From Chrysophaeum taylorii (Eukaryota; Sar; Pelagophyceae; Pelagomonadales; Pelagomonadaceae), in assembly GCA_029834535.1 (NCBI GenBank), contig JAQMWT010000389.1:62001-126000 (forward strand): DNA of 64,000 bases. Reading direction: 5' to 3'. This document shows positions 40,268 to 50,549 of this stretch, piece after piece. The translations under genes and the position numbers were made by a program. Below the pieces are notes generated by a model, which was given only the letters and a program-made list of their open reading frames with translations, did no database searches and was not told the origin of the DNA. The first letter of the stretch is position 1, and each line of letters starts with the position of its first letter.

Positions 40268-41662
40268 ATGATGCCGCGCGCGGCGAAGCGAGCGAAGACC
40301 GCCAGTTCCACCACCACCACCGCCACCACCACCACGACCAAGGAGCGCGCGCTCCTGGTGCTCATCAATACGATGCGACCGATGGCCATTCTGAACGGCA
40401 TCGATGATGACGACGACGACGACGAGGAGCATACGACGACGACGCTCGAGGCGAAGCGTAGTGTGTTGCGGAGGATGATGGCGAAGGGAGATGACGACTG
40501 GCTCGCGGAATTCCTAGCCTCCACCTCCGACGGCGCCCTAGAGGCGCTGGCGTCCGAGCGCCTCGAAGAACAGGCGGACGTCGCGGAAATCTCAAAGCTC
40601 TTGGATAAGGCCTGCGTCGAGGAGCACGCTTTGTGCTTGCTGCGGCTCATGGTACCGGGTCGACGGTACGACCCCAAAATCGACGAAAATGTCCAGCTTC
40701 CACGCGGAGTTGCGGGATGCGGAGATGATTTCGTCGAGTTCGTGAAGCTGGGCGCTTTGAACTGGATCGAATGGTTCGCGCGTTCCGACGATTTGATCAA
40801 GGAAAGCGTCTGCGACGCGGCCGCGAGGCTCGGGAAGCTCGGAGTTCTAAAATGGGCCCGCGACAGCGGCTTTGCCTGGAGCGAGGAGACTTGCGTCGAG
40901 GCCGCGCGGCACGCTCGCGTCGAGATTCTCGAGTACGCGAGATCGCGCGAGTGTCCCTGGGACGAGCGCACGCTGATCGAGGCGGCCGAGGCGGGCAATT
41001 TCGTCGTTTTCAAGTGGGCGGCAGACAACGGATGCCCGTGGACCACCGAGACGTGCGCGCGCGCTGCCGAACGCGGCCGCCTCGACATCCTCAAATACGC
41101 GCGATCTCGCGGATTCGCGTGGAACGAAGACACCTGCACCCTCGCCGTCCGCGGCGGTCATCTCCGCGTCCTTCAGTGGGCCCGCGAAAACGGTTGCCCC
41201 TGGGACGAAGAAACGTGCGCGGAAGCAGCCTACCTCGGTCGCCTCGACATTTTGGAGTGGGCTCGCGACAACGGCTGTCCGTCCGACGATCGAACCTGTG
41301 CCTGGGCCTCGCGCGCGGGCCGTCTCGACGTCCTCAAACGCGCGCGCGACATCGGTTCTTCCTGGGGACCCTCGACCTGCTCGGCAGCAGCCGAGCGCGG
41401 CGACCTCGGACTTCTCGCTTGGGCCCGCGCCAACGGCTGCCGATGGGATGAAAGTACCTGCGCCCACGCGGCCCTCGGAGGCCATCTCGACCTTCTTAAA
41501 TGGGCTCGCGCCCGCGGCTGTCCCTGGGATTCGGATACCTGCGCCTTGGCGGCATTGGGAGGCCACCTCAACGTGCTCCGCTGGGCTCGAGCCAACGGAT
41601 GCCCCTCGAACGCCTGCACCTTTTCGTCGCGCCTCGACATCCTGCACTTCGCCAACGCCTGA
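40268..41662 (+). CDS. Ankyrin-like repeat protein (27-residue repeats)
   Basis: The protein has 464 residues from the ATG at 40268; an in-frame ATG at 40196 would add 24 residues. The start contains basic residues (AAKRAK) that may be a nuclear signal, then a Thr run from a CAC repeat and an Asp run. From residue 182 to about 451 there are ten tandem 27-residue repeats with the pattern TCAxAAxxGxLDxLKWARxxGCPWDE, and a partial eleventh ends the protein. This short ankyrin variant is common in stramenopiles and also in giant viruses. Such repeats mediate protein binding; the partner is unknown. Repeats 5, 6, 8, 9 and 10 are most alike, suggesting internal duplication. Confidence 0.88.
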   Translation: MMPRAAKRAKTASSTTTTATTTTTKERALLVLINTMRPMAILNGIDDDDDDDEEHTTTTLEAKRSVLRRMMAKGDDDWLAEFLASTSDGALEALASERLEEQADVAEISKLLDKACVEEHALCLLRLMVPGRRYDPKIDENVQLPRGVAGCGDDFVEFVKLGALNWIEWFARSDDLIKESVCDAAARLGKLGVLKWARDSGFAWSEETCVEAARHARVEILEYARSRECPWDERTLIEAAEAGNFVVFKWAADNGCPWTTETCARAAERGRLDILKYARSRGFAWNEDTCTLAVRGGHLRVLQWARENGCPWDEETCAEAAYLGRLDILEWARDNGCPSDDRTCAWASRAGRLDVLKRARDIGSSWGPSTCSAAAERGDLGLLAWARANGCRWDESTCAHAALGGHLDLLKWARARGCPWDSDTCALAALGGHLNVLRWARANGCPSNACTFSSRLDILHFANA

Positions 41663-42810
41663 TAATGATGATGATGCTGCTGCTGCTGCTGCTGCTTATA
41701 TGATTGCGCTTGGATTCGTCCAGTGCCGGCGCTTGCTCGTTGGAAGAAAAGTTGATAATAATACTACGTCTTTGCTTTGAAAGACAGCATCATTCGCTGC
41801 TGCTGCTTAATGAAAAATCCGTCGAGAACTATAATAATAAGTTAGGTGCAAACGAATGAATGAATGCGTGCTCTTGGGCGACGAGGAGGAGGAGAGCGCG
41901 GTGTCTCGCGCGGTGTCTCGCGCGGGCCTTGTGTGTGTGTGTGTGTGGATTTTTTTGTTCTGCGTGCACGCGCCACTACGGTCAAACCAGCTTGGTAGTT
42001 TTGTTGTTGTTGTTGTTGTTGTTGTTGCGATCAAACTTTTGTGTTATCAAACTTTTAGGTAGGTAACTCCGCGATCACACTTGTGATCAAGCTCATAGCT
42101 GCGTCAAACTTGACGTGCTGACGTATCAAACTTCGAACAATCACATCATCAAACTTGTGGTGGTGTCTGAACTGTGGTTAAGACGGGTGTCGCGATCGTC
42201 GTGGGTGACATCCCTTCGCCGATAAGATGCAACGGCTCGAATTTGCCGCTGTCCTCGTGCAGTGCTCGACGGTGCAGCGGCGGCGGGAGATTTCTCCCGC
42301 CGCGGTGCTTTCGAGGAAAAAGAGGAAATGTTCAGTTTTGATTGTGCGAGGTGTTGTTGCAGGCGCCACGGCACGCGTCCGCGTGGCTGTCCCATGTCCC
42401 AGCTGGACAACTAACTTCGGATTGGAACGTTGAAGGACGCCCGCTTGAGCGGCGCGCGCGGCTTTGTACCGACTCGCGCGGCTGCTCCGGGATCGTTGCA
42501 CTCGTGCACTACTCCAAGTTGTCGAATCGTGCGGTCTCGACCCCGAGTCGATTCGCAAAGGAGTTTCCCCTCTCGGATTCAGGGATCGGACGACCACGGT
42601 AAAAGCACCATAAGGTGAGTCGCGAGGGTGGACTAGCTCAACCACGCCAAGCCGTGGAAACTGCAGGCGAGGCCGCGCATCGCTGCCCTGACTAAGCCAA
42701 AACTCTTCGCGTCGCGCCGCCTAAGGATCTCCACCTACGGCAGTCATGGGAGGCTGCCCATGCCGTGCCGCCATGCTAGGATCTGCGTCGCTGCAGCACC
42801 TAGCTCGGCA
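41663..42810. other. No supportable gene; several microsatellites
   Basis: A GAT/CTG triplet tract lies at about 41662-41697, a GT run at about 41932-41947 and a TTG run at about 42001-42028. From 42600 to 42800 the sequence is GC-rich with inverted repeats that could fold, but I could not match it to a known RNA. Confidence 0.4.
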
Positions 42811-45687
42811 CTTCAGCAAGTGAACGTGAACCACTTCACCAGCCGCAATATTGGTGAAGTGATTTGAAGTGAACACGTCACCCTACGTGGCCATCGTGAA
42901 CCTTTGTGAAGTGAACGCCACTTTTTTTTTTTAACGCCAGCGCCGGTCCCTGCCGCGCCCCGTCAGTTCCGTGCCCCCCGCGCGCTATTGCCTAGGTCTG
43001 GTGCTCTTAGATTCATTCGCGTTTCGGGACGAAGGAGGAGTTACCGTGGATTTGGTTCAGTGTTTCTTACTTTAGGCGATGTGAACGACGACCTCGGCAT
43101 CTTCGTCTGGTTCCTCCTCATCAACCTCCATCTCCAAAGAGTCTTCGCGGATGGAGATCCCGGCGTTTTTGAAAAACTTGGTCTCGTGTCCGAGGTCCCT
43201 GTACTTAATCCGGGCCGCCGCAATGAAATTCTTGTTCATGCGCAGTAGGGCAACTATGTCCGTCTCGTCCGCGCCGAGCAACGTGTTTCCCTCGGTCAGG
43301 ACATGATTTCCAATGCTCAGGCAGCGCTCACAGTAGCTCTGCGCGCCATGTGTACCAATTGAAGCCTTATAGGCTCCCTCCATGTCCGGAAGGAACCCAT
43401 ACTGCACCTTGGTGAGCGGTCGATACAGCTTTCCAACGTCGAGCACAGCCAGGTCTGTGAAGCCGACTTCATCCTTCTTCTCAAGTTCAGGATAATGCTC
43501 TTTCCCATTTGAGCGATCTCGAGAGCCTGACCCATTGAATGAAGGCCTGTTCAAACTTCACATTGAAATCGGGCATCTGGTTCTCAGGCATAGCAATAGA
43601 AGGCACGTCGCCACTAATGTCGTCCCAAGCGTCGGGTGCGTCGAGTGCCGCCAAGAGATTGCGGCCAGGCGCAGGCTCGGAGGGCGGCGCAGGCTCGGAG
43701 GAAGTCTTTGCCTTTTCGTGGTGGAATGCAGTCCGTGCGTAAATCACATATTCTTGCTTGAGCAACTTCCTGGCCTGAGCTTTCTGATTGGACACAACAC
43801 GTGCCGGCAGTTGATAGTCCAAAAGTCAAGAAGGAAGGTAATCAGCTCGCGATCGTTGAATTTGTAGTTGAAGTGACGCACGTAGTTTACATTATTCCCG
43901 CAAAACCGACGCTCACATTCGAGAATAGCCCGTTCAAGACAGATTTTGCCGGTCTCGCTGAGGTCGTCAACATCGACAGTCTCACATGGCATGGATTTCG
44001 CAGTTATGTTCGGGAGATCAATGACTTCTAGCGTCCCAGCTCGCAGAGACTCGATCATGTTGTGCTTGATCAATGCGGCGCACACCCCCAGGTATAAGTG
44101 TTCATGTTGCACGAAAATAACGGTCCGTTATAGCAAAAATCGCCTCGAATTCAGCCAACACCACCCATTGCTCATCACTGATTGTCCAGGGTAGTCCAAT
44201 GTTGGTCGCCGTGTACAGTTTAAGCACGCGGTGCATACGCAGCAAGGTACGAATAAGTAGGTATCGCGCCCGGAACCTCGTCTTATTGAGGTCGAGCTTC
44301 GGCGATTTCCCCCGGCTGTAATGGCAAAAGCGCATGCAGATCCTTCAAACATGTGCCGTAAGAAAAGTACTTGGCTCCATCGCGGGCACTGTCAGCAGCT
44401 CGTGGCCAGCTGGGAATGAAGTGATCACCTGCTTGCCTCTGGGTCGTGTCAAGTCGCCACATGCCGCTGCCGAGATTTTTGAGATATCATGCATGTCACA
44501 TGCTTCGACCTCAACAAAAAATTCTTCGGCGACGCCAATTGCAGCCCGGTCTTGAACAATGGTTGCGGCCGCCAAATCGATGTCCATTCCCGCACGCTCC
44601 GCGACCACAGAACGGAGCAGAGAAGCCGTGCCGGAATCGGTTCCGTCGTCAGCTGGAACGAGGCCCACGCACACCGTCTCAACGCCACTCCAATCGGGCC
44701 AGATGAAGGATAGGCCAATGGCCTGTCGCTTGAAGTTTTCCTTGAGTGTCCCGCCGTCATGCAGCACCTGGGCGAATGGATTGCCGAAAGCCGGCGCTTC
44801 ATAACACTCCGTAACGACGCGTATCAAGATTCGAACAACAAAACAACGATATTCCGCGTCCACCCATTCAAACAGCGCCTTTCGAGTCATGAACGAGGGC
44901 GCTTGCCTTTCCCGCCACCGCCGCGGTAATACGCCGCCTCAATTAGGTTGCGATGATCTTCGTCGTCAAAGGTGCGCTTTGAAATCTGCTGCGACGTGTA
45001 CACGTAGTGCCGAGCCGAGAACGCCATCAGGGAAGAGTGCTTTGCCAGGCTCTGCAAGGCCACGAAGTATCTCGCAATATCCGATTTACCCTTCGAGGCT
45101 GCCACAACACCCACGGCCGTCATAACGCCCTCCTTTTCTTGGCTGTCTTCTGTTTCTTGGTGAGCTGTTGACGTCCCAGCTCGTCGAATCCTCCTCCGGA
45201 TGCGCAGCCTTGAAGTGGGCCGGCCCCAAGAGGGCTTGGTCGTCTGCCATGTGCCTTTCTTGAAGTCTCTCGTCACCTTCAGGCGCCCCCAGCACCGGAT
45301 ACACACATGCGTCGCCTTCCCACTGGTCAACGCGGTGGTCAGGATGATTTTCCTGCAGTCGACGCACGTAGTCCCACACCCAGGACCTGGTTGATCGTCC
45401 ACTTTTGCCGGGTGTGTTCCACGTCACAACATCGACGTCGCAATCGGCTCGTTCTTGTGAACTTCCTCCTTCCGCGTTTATTAATTCCTCCTCATCATCA
45501 ACGGATTATCCTCCACCTCCAGGTAGCGCGGCTCGACTTGGCTCATCAGACTTGGCCGTCAGCCAAAGTGAATGAACGTGAAGTGAACATTGGACTTCGG
45601 ACGAAAATTTTCGGTGAAGTGAAGTGAAGTGAAGTGAACCAAATTGAGCGAACCTAGTGAAGTGAGCCTAGTGAATTCCCAACGCTG
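42811..45687 (-). mobile_element. hAT-like DNA transposon, longest copy
   Basis: The right terminal repeat TTCCCAACGCTG (45676-45687) matches that of the short copy at 9602. The left terminus is missing, and similarity begins at 42811 with CTTCAGCAAGTGAACGTG. Subterminal GTGAAGTGAAC motifs occur at both ends. The transposase-like frames are on the minus strand. The right flank is an AAAT microsatellite, so no 8-bp target duplication can be read. Confidence 0.7.
43072..45402 (-). pseudogene. hAT-like transposase, split into five frames
   Basis: Reading 45402 to 43072, five consecutive minus-strand frames appear: 45402-44887, 44890-44345, 44335-44102, 44112-43744 and 43554-43072. The first has paired cysteines (CVDC and CIRC) like a zinc finger. 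The second holds ACDMHD, resembling the CxxH region of hAT transposases. The third has LPWTISDEQWVVLAEFEAIF, like the hAT helical insertion. The first junction is an ATGA overlap (stop TGA, start ATG) that is conserved in the copy at 62 kb. The third junction is also a short overlap. These are either accumulated frameshifts, introns, or a multi-frame element. I cannot see the complete DDE catalytic set. Confidence 0.6.
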
Positions 45688-46004
45688 TAAATAAATAAAT
45701 AAATAAATAAATATCGTTGTCAGAGCCAAAGTGTTAAACTTTTTTTTTGATCAACAACAATATGGTTGTGGAAGGACGTTTGAGGCAGATAAAAATCAAG
45801 AAGTTGGTGGTGGTGGTGGTGGTGCCGCATTTAGGTGGATATATAGTAGATGATTCTCAATTATTTATTTATCCAGTCCAATTTTGATACAAGTTCAAAT
45901 AAAAAGATGGAACGACCCTATCATCCAGATGCGTCGATCCTTAAACCTTTCAACATTTTTTCGAAGAAGGCTTGTACTTGCATGTAGTAGCAATGATTTA
46001 GGGA
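45688..46004. other. Upstream region of the ABCG gene
   Basis: About six AAAT units (45688-45713), a GGT tract (about 45805-45822) and AT-rich DNA. GATTTAGGGA lies directly before the ATG at 46005. Confidence 0.45.
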
Positions 46005-47774
46005 ATGGTGGAAGAAGTGTCGGACGTGGAGAACGCAAAGTTCTCAAAGCTCGAGGACGTGAGCCCGCGAGTGTTTCTCGAAACGCGAAAGATCGGTTAC
46101 GTCCTTCGCGGCGGCGGCGGGGTGAAGCTGCTGGATGGTGTGTCGACGGAGTTTTCCCCTGGCGAGGCGTGCGCGGTTATGGGACCCTCTGGGGCAGGGA
46201 AGACGACGCTTCTGAATACCCTCGCGTGCCGCGTCCCGTCCCGCGCAAAGCTCGAGGGGACGGTTTTGGCAAACGGCGTGGCGATTTCGACGCCGATGGA
46301 GTTCGCGGCGTGGGGTACGGTGGCGCCGCAGGACGACGTCGTCCTGCCGAATCTGACGGTCGGCGAACTGTTGTTCTACGCTCGGAAATTGAGAGGTGGC
46401 AAGCAGTCCGTCGAAGCCCTGCTGTCTACCTTCGAGCTCGCGGAGCGCAAGGACGTCAAGTCGAAGTTTCTGAGCGGGGGGCAAAAGAAACGGTTGTCGA
46501 TTTGCTTAGAGCTCGTGCACCGTCCGTCTGTTTTGTTCTGCGACGAGCCGACGTCCGGGCTCGACTCGCGCGTTACCTTGAGCGTCGTGTCGACGCTCTC
46601 GACCCTCGCGCACCAAACCAAAACGAACGTCGTGGCCACCGTACATCAACCCTCTCTCGAATGCTTCTTGCTTTTCGACCGACTGCTGATTTTGGCAGCT
46701 GGGAAGGTCGCTTATTCGGGGACGGTCCATCGCGCCGTCGAGGTGTTCAACGGACCGGCCGTCGAGGTCGCTGGCCTGAGGTTTTGCAAAAACCCAGCGG
46801 ATCTGGCGATCGACGCGGCGGCTCTCGGTCGGCTCTTCGAGCAAGATCACCGCAAGCAGCCCGACGGATTGAATGCAGTCGCCGCGGGGGTGACGCACCC
46901 CCCCTTCTTCCGGTTCGACCACTTCTGGTGCCTCTGCCAGCGCTCGATGCTCCAAACGATACGACTCCAAGGTGCGTTCCAGCTCAAAGCCGCCGCGTTA
47001 ACCGGCTTGGTGTACGGAATCATTTTTTTTCAGCAGCAGAACACGCAGGAGCGAGCGCAACTCAAGCTTGCCGCTCTCTTCCTATCGCTCTTGATGCAAG
47101 GCCTTGTCCCGGGAATTTTGACTGCCCTCTTCGTGCCGCTCGAGAGGTCGACGCTTATGCGCGAGTACTTCAACGGCGTCTGGCGCTTGAAAGAGTATCT
47201 GTTGGCGAGAACAGTCGTGAGCGCGGTCGTCCACCTAGTAGGGTCTACGATCTACTCTATTCTATTTTACTACATGGTCGACCTCGAGGGCCAATTTGGG
47301 AAGTTTGTCTACCCGCTCTACTTTCTCGGCTGTATCACCCAGCAGCTCGGCCTCATTCTCGGGAGTCTCTTTAGTTCGGCGACCATGTCGATCCCCGCCT
47401 TTCTCCCCCTCAACATCAGCGCCATCATGTGCGCCGGCTTCTTTTTCAACATCCACGATCTCACAAAAAACATACAGAAGATCCTCTATCCCTTCTGGTA
47501 CCTCGCGTGGTACCGCTACGTCTACGCGATCATTGTGACGAACGAGTTCGAAGCCGGCACCTTCAGAACCTGCGATTCCGGCGACGTCTGCCCCTACAAC
47601 TCCTACGCCGAGGACCAGGTTCCCAACGTCAATCGCGACGTCGTCATCAGAGACTTCCTCGACATCGACGTTTACCAAGCCAAACACTACTACGCCTACG
47701 TCCTCGCCGCATTTCTCATCGCATTCTACATCATCATGTTCCTCCTCATCAAGCACAAGGCCCTCAAACTCTAA
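46005..47774 (+). CDS. ABCG-type half-transporter
   Basis: This 589-residue protein has the reversed ABCG order: nucleotide-binding domain first, then a six-helix membrane domain. Motifs are Walker A GPSGAGKTT (residues 60-68), signature LSGGQKKRLSI (from residue 156), Walker B VLFCDEPTSGLDS and H-loop TVHQPS. The membrane half (about 330-589) contains the usual large loop before the last helix, with two Cys residues (TCDSGDVC). Half-transporters work as dimers and commonly export lipids, sterols or xenobiotics using ATP; the substrate is not predictable. The start is the first in-frame ATG after stops. It is a single exon. A long overlapping frame in this region is a by-product of GC-rich codons. 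Confidence 0.95.
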   Translation: MVEEVSDVENAKFSKLEDVSPRVFLETRKIGYVLRGGGGVKLLDGVSTEFSPGEACAVMGPSGAGKTTLLNTLACRVPSRAKLEGTVLANGVAISTPMEFAAWGTVAPQDDVVLPNLTVGELLFYARKLRGGKQSVEALLSTFELAERKDVKSKFLSGGQKKRLSICLELVHRPSVLFCDEPTSGLDSRVTLSVVSTLSTLAHQTKTNVVATVHQPSLECFLLFDRLLILAAGKVAYSGTVHRAVEVFNGPAVEVAGLRFCKNPADLAIDAAALGRLFEQDHRKQPDGLNAVAAGVTHPPFFRFDHFWCLCQRSMLQTIRLQGAFQLKAAALTGLVYGIIFFQQQNTQERAQLKLAALFLSLLMQGLVPGILTALFVPLERSTLMREYFNGVWRLKEYLLARTVVSAVVHLVGSTIYSILFYYMVDLEGQFGKFVYPLYFLGCITQQLGLILGSLFSSATMSIPAFLPLNISAIMCAGFFFNIHDLTKNIQKILYPFWYLAWYRYVYAIIVTNEFEAGTFRTCDSGDVCPYNSYAEDQVPNVNRDVVIRDFLDIDVYQAKHYYAYVLAAFLIAFYIIMFLLIKHKALKL

Positions 47775-48127
47775 ATAAGTGTGTTAGTGAGGGGCGACGA
47801 CGCATCCGAGAAAGGGAAGGTACCATGGCGCGTGACTCACCTCACCTCACCTGACTTGACTTGACTCCGGGCGCGCGCGCGGATGATCTCCCGCGTCTCG
47901 GTGTTGGTGCTGCTTTGAACAGCGATTGTCGCAGCTTGCCGCACGTAGGCTGCGCGGAAGGAAGGAAGGAAGCTGCCCAGTGTTTCGGCGGGGAAACATT
48001 TTGCATCCCCGGAATGCGTGGTAAACAAAAAATTGAATTAGATATCCCGAATAGGAAGCTTCTCGGAGAATTATTTAGTTACTTATTTATTTTTGCAGGA
48101 CATCAGCAGCAGCAGCAGCAGCAACAT
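47775..48127. other. Intergenic region with a possible 5' UTR intron
   Basis: No gene. A pyrimidine-rich stretch ending in TTTTTGCAG (about 48090-48099), just before a CAG run and the ATG at 48128, resembles a 3' splice site. A GTAAAC at about 48020 could be the matching 5' site. This is speculative. Confidence 0.3.
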
Positions 48128-48667
48128 ATGGCGGGGGACCACCGGCCCGAGGTGCAGCGCGGGCCGTCGGTGAAAAAGTTTCGCGCGGGGATGGCGAAGA
48201 TGATGGGATTTTCGAAGAAGTCGGTGGTCAAGGAGGAAGCCGCCGTCAAGGACGAAGCGCCAGCGGAAGCAGTACCGGAAAAAGAAGACCCCCCAAAAAA
48301 AAAGATCGAGGCTGCGGCCGCTCCCGAGAAGGAAGCGGAGGATTCCAAGGAGGCCGCCCCAGCCGAGGAGCACGAGCCGGAGCCGCCGAAAGAACTGGCG
48401 CCGGTGGTGGTGGTCGCAGAAGAAGAGGAAGAAGACGACGCGTTGGCGAATCAGGCCGAGGACCCCTTTCCCCAGACGAAGGATGAGTGCGTTTCGGCGC
48501 GAGGACCTAGCCGACGCCCCCGCAGGCCCGCGCAGTCCGGTTTTTTCTCGGTGTTGTGCGGCGTGTGTCACACGAACGACGACGACGAGGAACGCGCAGG
48601 ACAGGACGAGGAGGAGGTCGTCGTCGCCCCTATCAAGGCAAGTGCTAAGTCGAGTGATGTCAAGTGA
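48128..48667 (+). CDS. Low-complexity charged protein
   Basis: The protein has 179 residues from the ATG in CATATG at 48128. A basic N-terminal part (KKFRAGMAKMMGFSKKS) is followed by a long Ala/Glu/Lys/Pro-rich disordered segment, an acidic run, then a C-terminal patch with Cys residues (FFSVLCGVCHT) and another acidic run. No family is recognised. The frame is open further upstream but without a plausible ATG. A run of CAG triplets directly precedes the start. Confidence 0.55.
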   Translation: MAGDHRPEVQRGPSVKKFRAGMAKMMGFSKKSVVKEEAAVKDEAPAEAVPEKEDPPKKKIEAAAAPEKEAEDSKEAAPAEEHEPEPPKELAPVVVVAEEEEEDDALANQAEDPFPQTKDECVSARGPSRRPRRPAQSGFFSVLCGVCHTNDDDEERAGQDEEEVVVAPIKASAKSSDVK

Positions 48668-48847
48668 AGTGAATGAAGACGACCGAGGCGCCAGCCACCG
48701 CCAGGAATTAGATCCCTGCCCCGCTCCCCGCGCCAAGACCCACCCATTGTTTTTTATTCAGTGTTAAAGTAATATAAAATTTTAAGTCCTAGTAATAACT
48801 GCCAAGAGACCGTTGGGTTTGAGCCGTCGAAGAAGCAGCAGCAGCAT

Positions 48848-49075
48848 ATGTTCGTGTTCGGCGAACCGCAGCCGACCGTGACGTGGGAGGAGGCCCCCGC
48901 GGGAGGGTGCAGCGTCTTCTCGACGGAGTCCGCGTTGTCGTCGTCCAGACCGCTGTGGCATTGGGAACAGGGCGAAACCTACGAGCAGGCAATGGCTCGG
49001 GGCGCGCGGCCCATGCCCGAGTACGACGAGAATCCCGAGACGCAGGACGGGAGCCAGGGGGCCTGGGACCCCCGC

Positions 49076-49107
<32 letters not shown>

Positions 49108-49255
49108 GACAAACAACGAGTCGACGCTCCGGCGAGCGCTGGCCGACACGGCAAACCGCCTCGAGAAGTACCTCTTCTCCAAGAAACGGTACCGGGATGA
49201 CGAAAAGAACACCCCTCAAAACTTAACGAAAAAAGCTCGACGACTAATTATCTAA
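48848..49255 (+). CDS. Small hypothetical protein with Asn run
   Basis: This 135-residue protein starts at CATATG (48848), again directly after CAG triplets as in the upstream gene. It contains aromatic/acidic patches (TWEEAP, WHWEQGETYEQAM), an Asn run from an AAC repeat (about 49076-49108) and a basic, Lys/Arg-rich C terminus (KKARR). No family is recognised. Its TAA stop shares bases with the stop of the convergent TXNDC9-like gene (49252-49255), which supports this end. Confidence 0.55.
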
Positions 49256-49950
49256 GCGTCTTGGATATCGTGGGTCGCGTCGACGTCCGAGTCTACGTCG
49301 TCGTCGTAGATGCCGGCGCGGATAGCATAACCGCGCGCTTCGTCGAGGGAAGCGAAGGCGGGTTTCGCATCATCCTTCGGGAAGATCATGCCGTGGTGGA
49401 TCAAAAGGGTGGCGAGGCCAGTCATTCCTTCCCCACCGACCTCGGCGAGGCCGCGGACGTGGTAAACCACTTTTCCATCTTTGCAGAGGAGAATGGTTGG
49501 AATCACCACGTTTCCCTCGGGGTCCGCCAAGATCTTGTCGCACAAATACGGGGTCTTCTCGGCGTCCATCGCGCAGAAGCGCGTTTCCGTCTGCGTCGCC
49601 GCGAGGCGGGCTAGGTGCCCGTCGAGCGTTCTGCAATGGTGCGACGTGGGTCGCTGGAAGTGACACACCACACGTTGCGACCGCTTGCACGCCTCGAAAA
49701 ACTCCTTTGTATCAGAGAGATACGTTAGCTTTCCGTGACCGTTCGACGCCCACTCTTTTTCCGTCGACTGTTGCTTTTTGAGCTCGGCAAGCCGCTTCGA
49801 CCGGATCTTCGCGAGATCCGCTTCCTCAAGGTTGTCGAGCTTGGCGATCTCATCATCAAGCATCGACTCCTGCATCCCCACGATCCTTCCCAGAGCTTGG
49901 GCGGTCGCATCCCCGAGCTCTTGGTTTTGACCACCGAAACCGAGGTCCAT
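49252..49950 (-). CDS. TXNDC9-like phosducin/thioredoxin-domain protein
   Basis: This 232-residue protein starts at the ATG at 49950. A coiled-coil N-terminal half (about 1-75) is followed by a thioredoxin fold (about 80-190) with the family features VVCHFQRP, HCRTLDGHLARLA, ETRFCAMDAEKTPYLCDK and IPTILLCKDGKVV. There is no CxxC redox pair, as is typical of TXNDC9/PLP3 proteins, which act as co-chaperones of the CCT chaperonin in folding tubulin and actin. A short acidic tail ends the protein. It is expected in the cytosol. A CTGTG pentanucleotide array lies about 90 bp upstream of the start. Confidence 0.9.
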   Translation of the reverse strand: MDLGFGGQNQELGDATAQALGRIVGMQESMLDDEIAKLDNLEEADLAKIRSKRLAELKKQQSTEKEWASNGHGKLTYLSDTKEFFEACKRSQRVVCHFQRPTSHHCRTLDGHLARLAATQTETRFCAMDAEKTPYLCDKILADPEGNVVIPTILLCKDGKVVYHVRGLAEVGGEGMTGLATLLIHHGMIFPKDDAKPAFASLDEARGYAIRAGIYDDDVDSDVDATHDIQDA

Positions 49951-50549
49951 AATCACGTTGTTAGTCTCGTCTGCTGCCTTTGGAAGCTTACCCTACTAAT
50001 GTATGGAAGGGGCTCGGCTGGCGCCGGAACGAGTCGACCTAGCTGTGCTGTGCTGTGCTGTGCTGTGCTGTGCTGTGCTGTGCTGTGCTGTGCTGTGCTG
50101 TGCTGTGCTGTACTGTGCTGCGCTGCGCTGTGCTGTGCTGTGCTGTGCTGTGCTGTGCTGTGCTGTACTGTGCTGCGCTGCGCTGTGCTGTGCTGCGCTG
50201 TGCTGTGCTGTGCTGGCTGGAGAGACGCACGACCGCCCCATCCATCCATCCATCCATCTGTCGGAGTGCGGCACGCTCCGCCGTGAAAATAATAAGTCTC
50301 GGTCAAGAAAGTCGGGCGGTATGTGTCCTTTGATATCACAAATCTCCCGGAACCTTATTCGTCACTTTCGAGATGCCGCCGCCGCCGCGGCGGCGGCAAC
50401 TTTTATAACGGGGGGTGCGAACTGGAACAGGGGCGTCAGTCATGGGGTTTGAGTGGACACCACAGTGTGTGGAGACCAAAGAAGGGATGCTGCCCGTTCA
50501 GAGATTTCAAAATGCTTGTACGATAATGGAACTCTTATCACGGCAAAAA
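49951..50549. other. Upstream region of the TXNDC9-like gene with a pentanucleotide array
   Basis: No gene; all open frames over the array are products of the repeat. A short ATCC run (about 50239-50258) follows it. Confidence 0.6.
50042..50216 (+). repeat. CTGTG pentanucleotide array with higher-order structure
   Basis: About 35 consecutive five-base units CTGTG, with variant units CTGTA and CTGCG. The variants recur in the same order (one TA unit, then one normal, then two CG units) at two places about 55 bp apart, so a block of units has been duplicated. Confidence 0.95.

Noticed and set aside
40847-41647. Long minus-strand frame over the ankyrin repeats with internal repeats
   Set aside because: Its repeats simply mirror the ankyrin repeats; the plus strand shows the conserved ankyrin pattern.
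42600-42800. Structured non-coding RNA gene
   Set aside because: GC-rich inverted repeats are present, but I could not match any snRNA, SRP RNA, tRNA or 5S signature.
45884-47374. A 496-codon open frame overlapping the ABCG gene in another frame
   Set aside because: It is Arg-rich, has no domain and exists because GC-rich codons leave the alternate frame open; the ABCG frame carries all conserved motifs.
50003-50452. Open frames through the CTGTG array
   Set aside because: A five-base repeat without stops is open in all frames; the predicted peptides are pure repeat.
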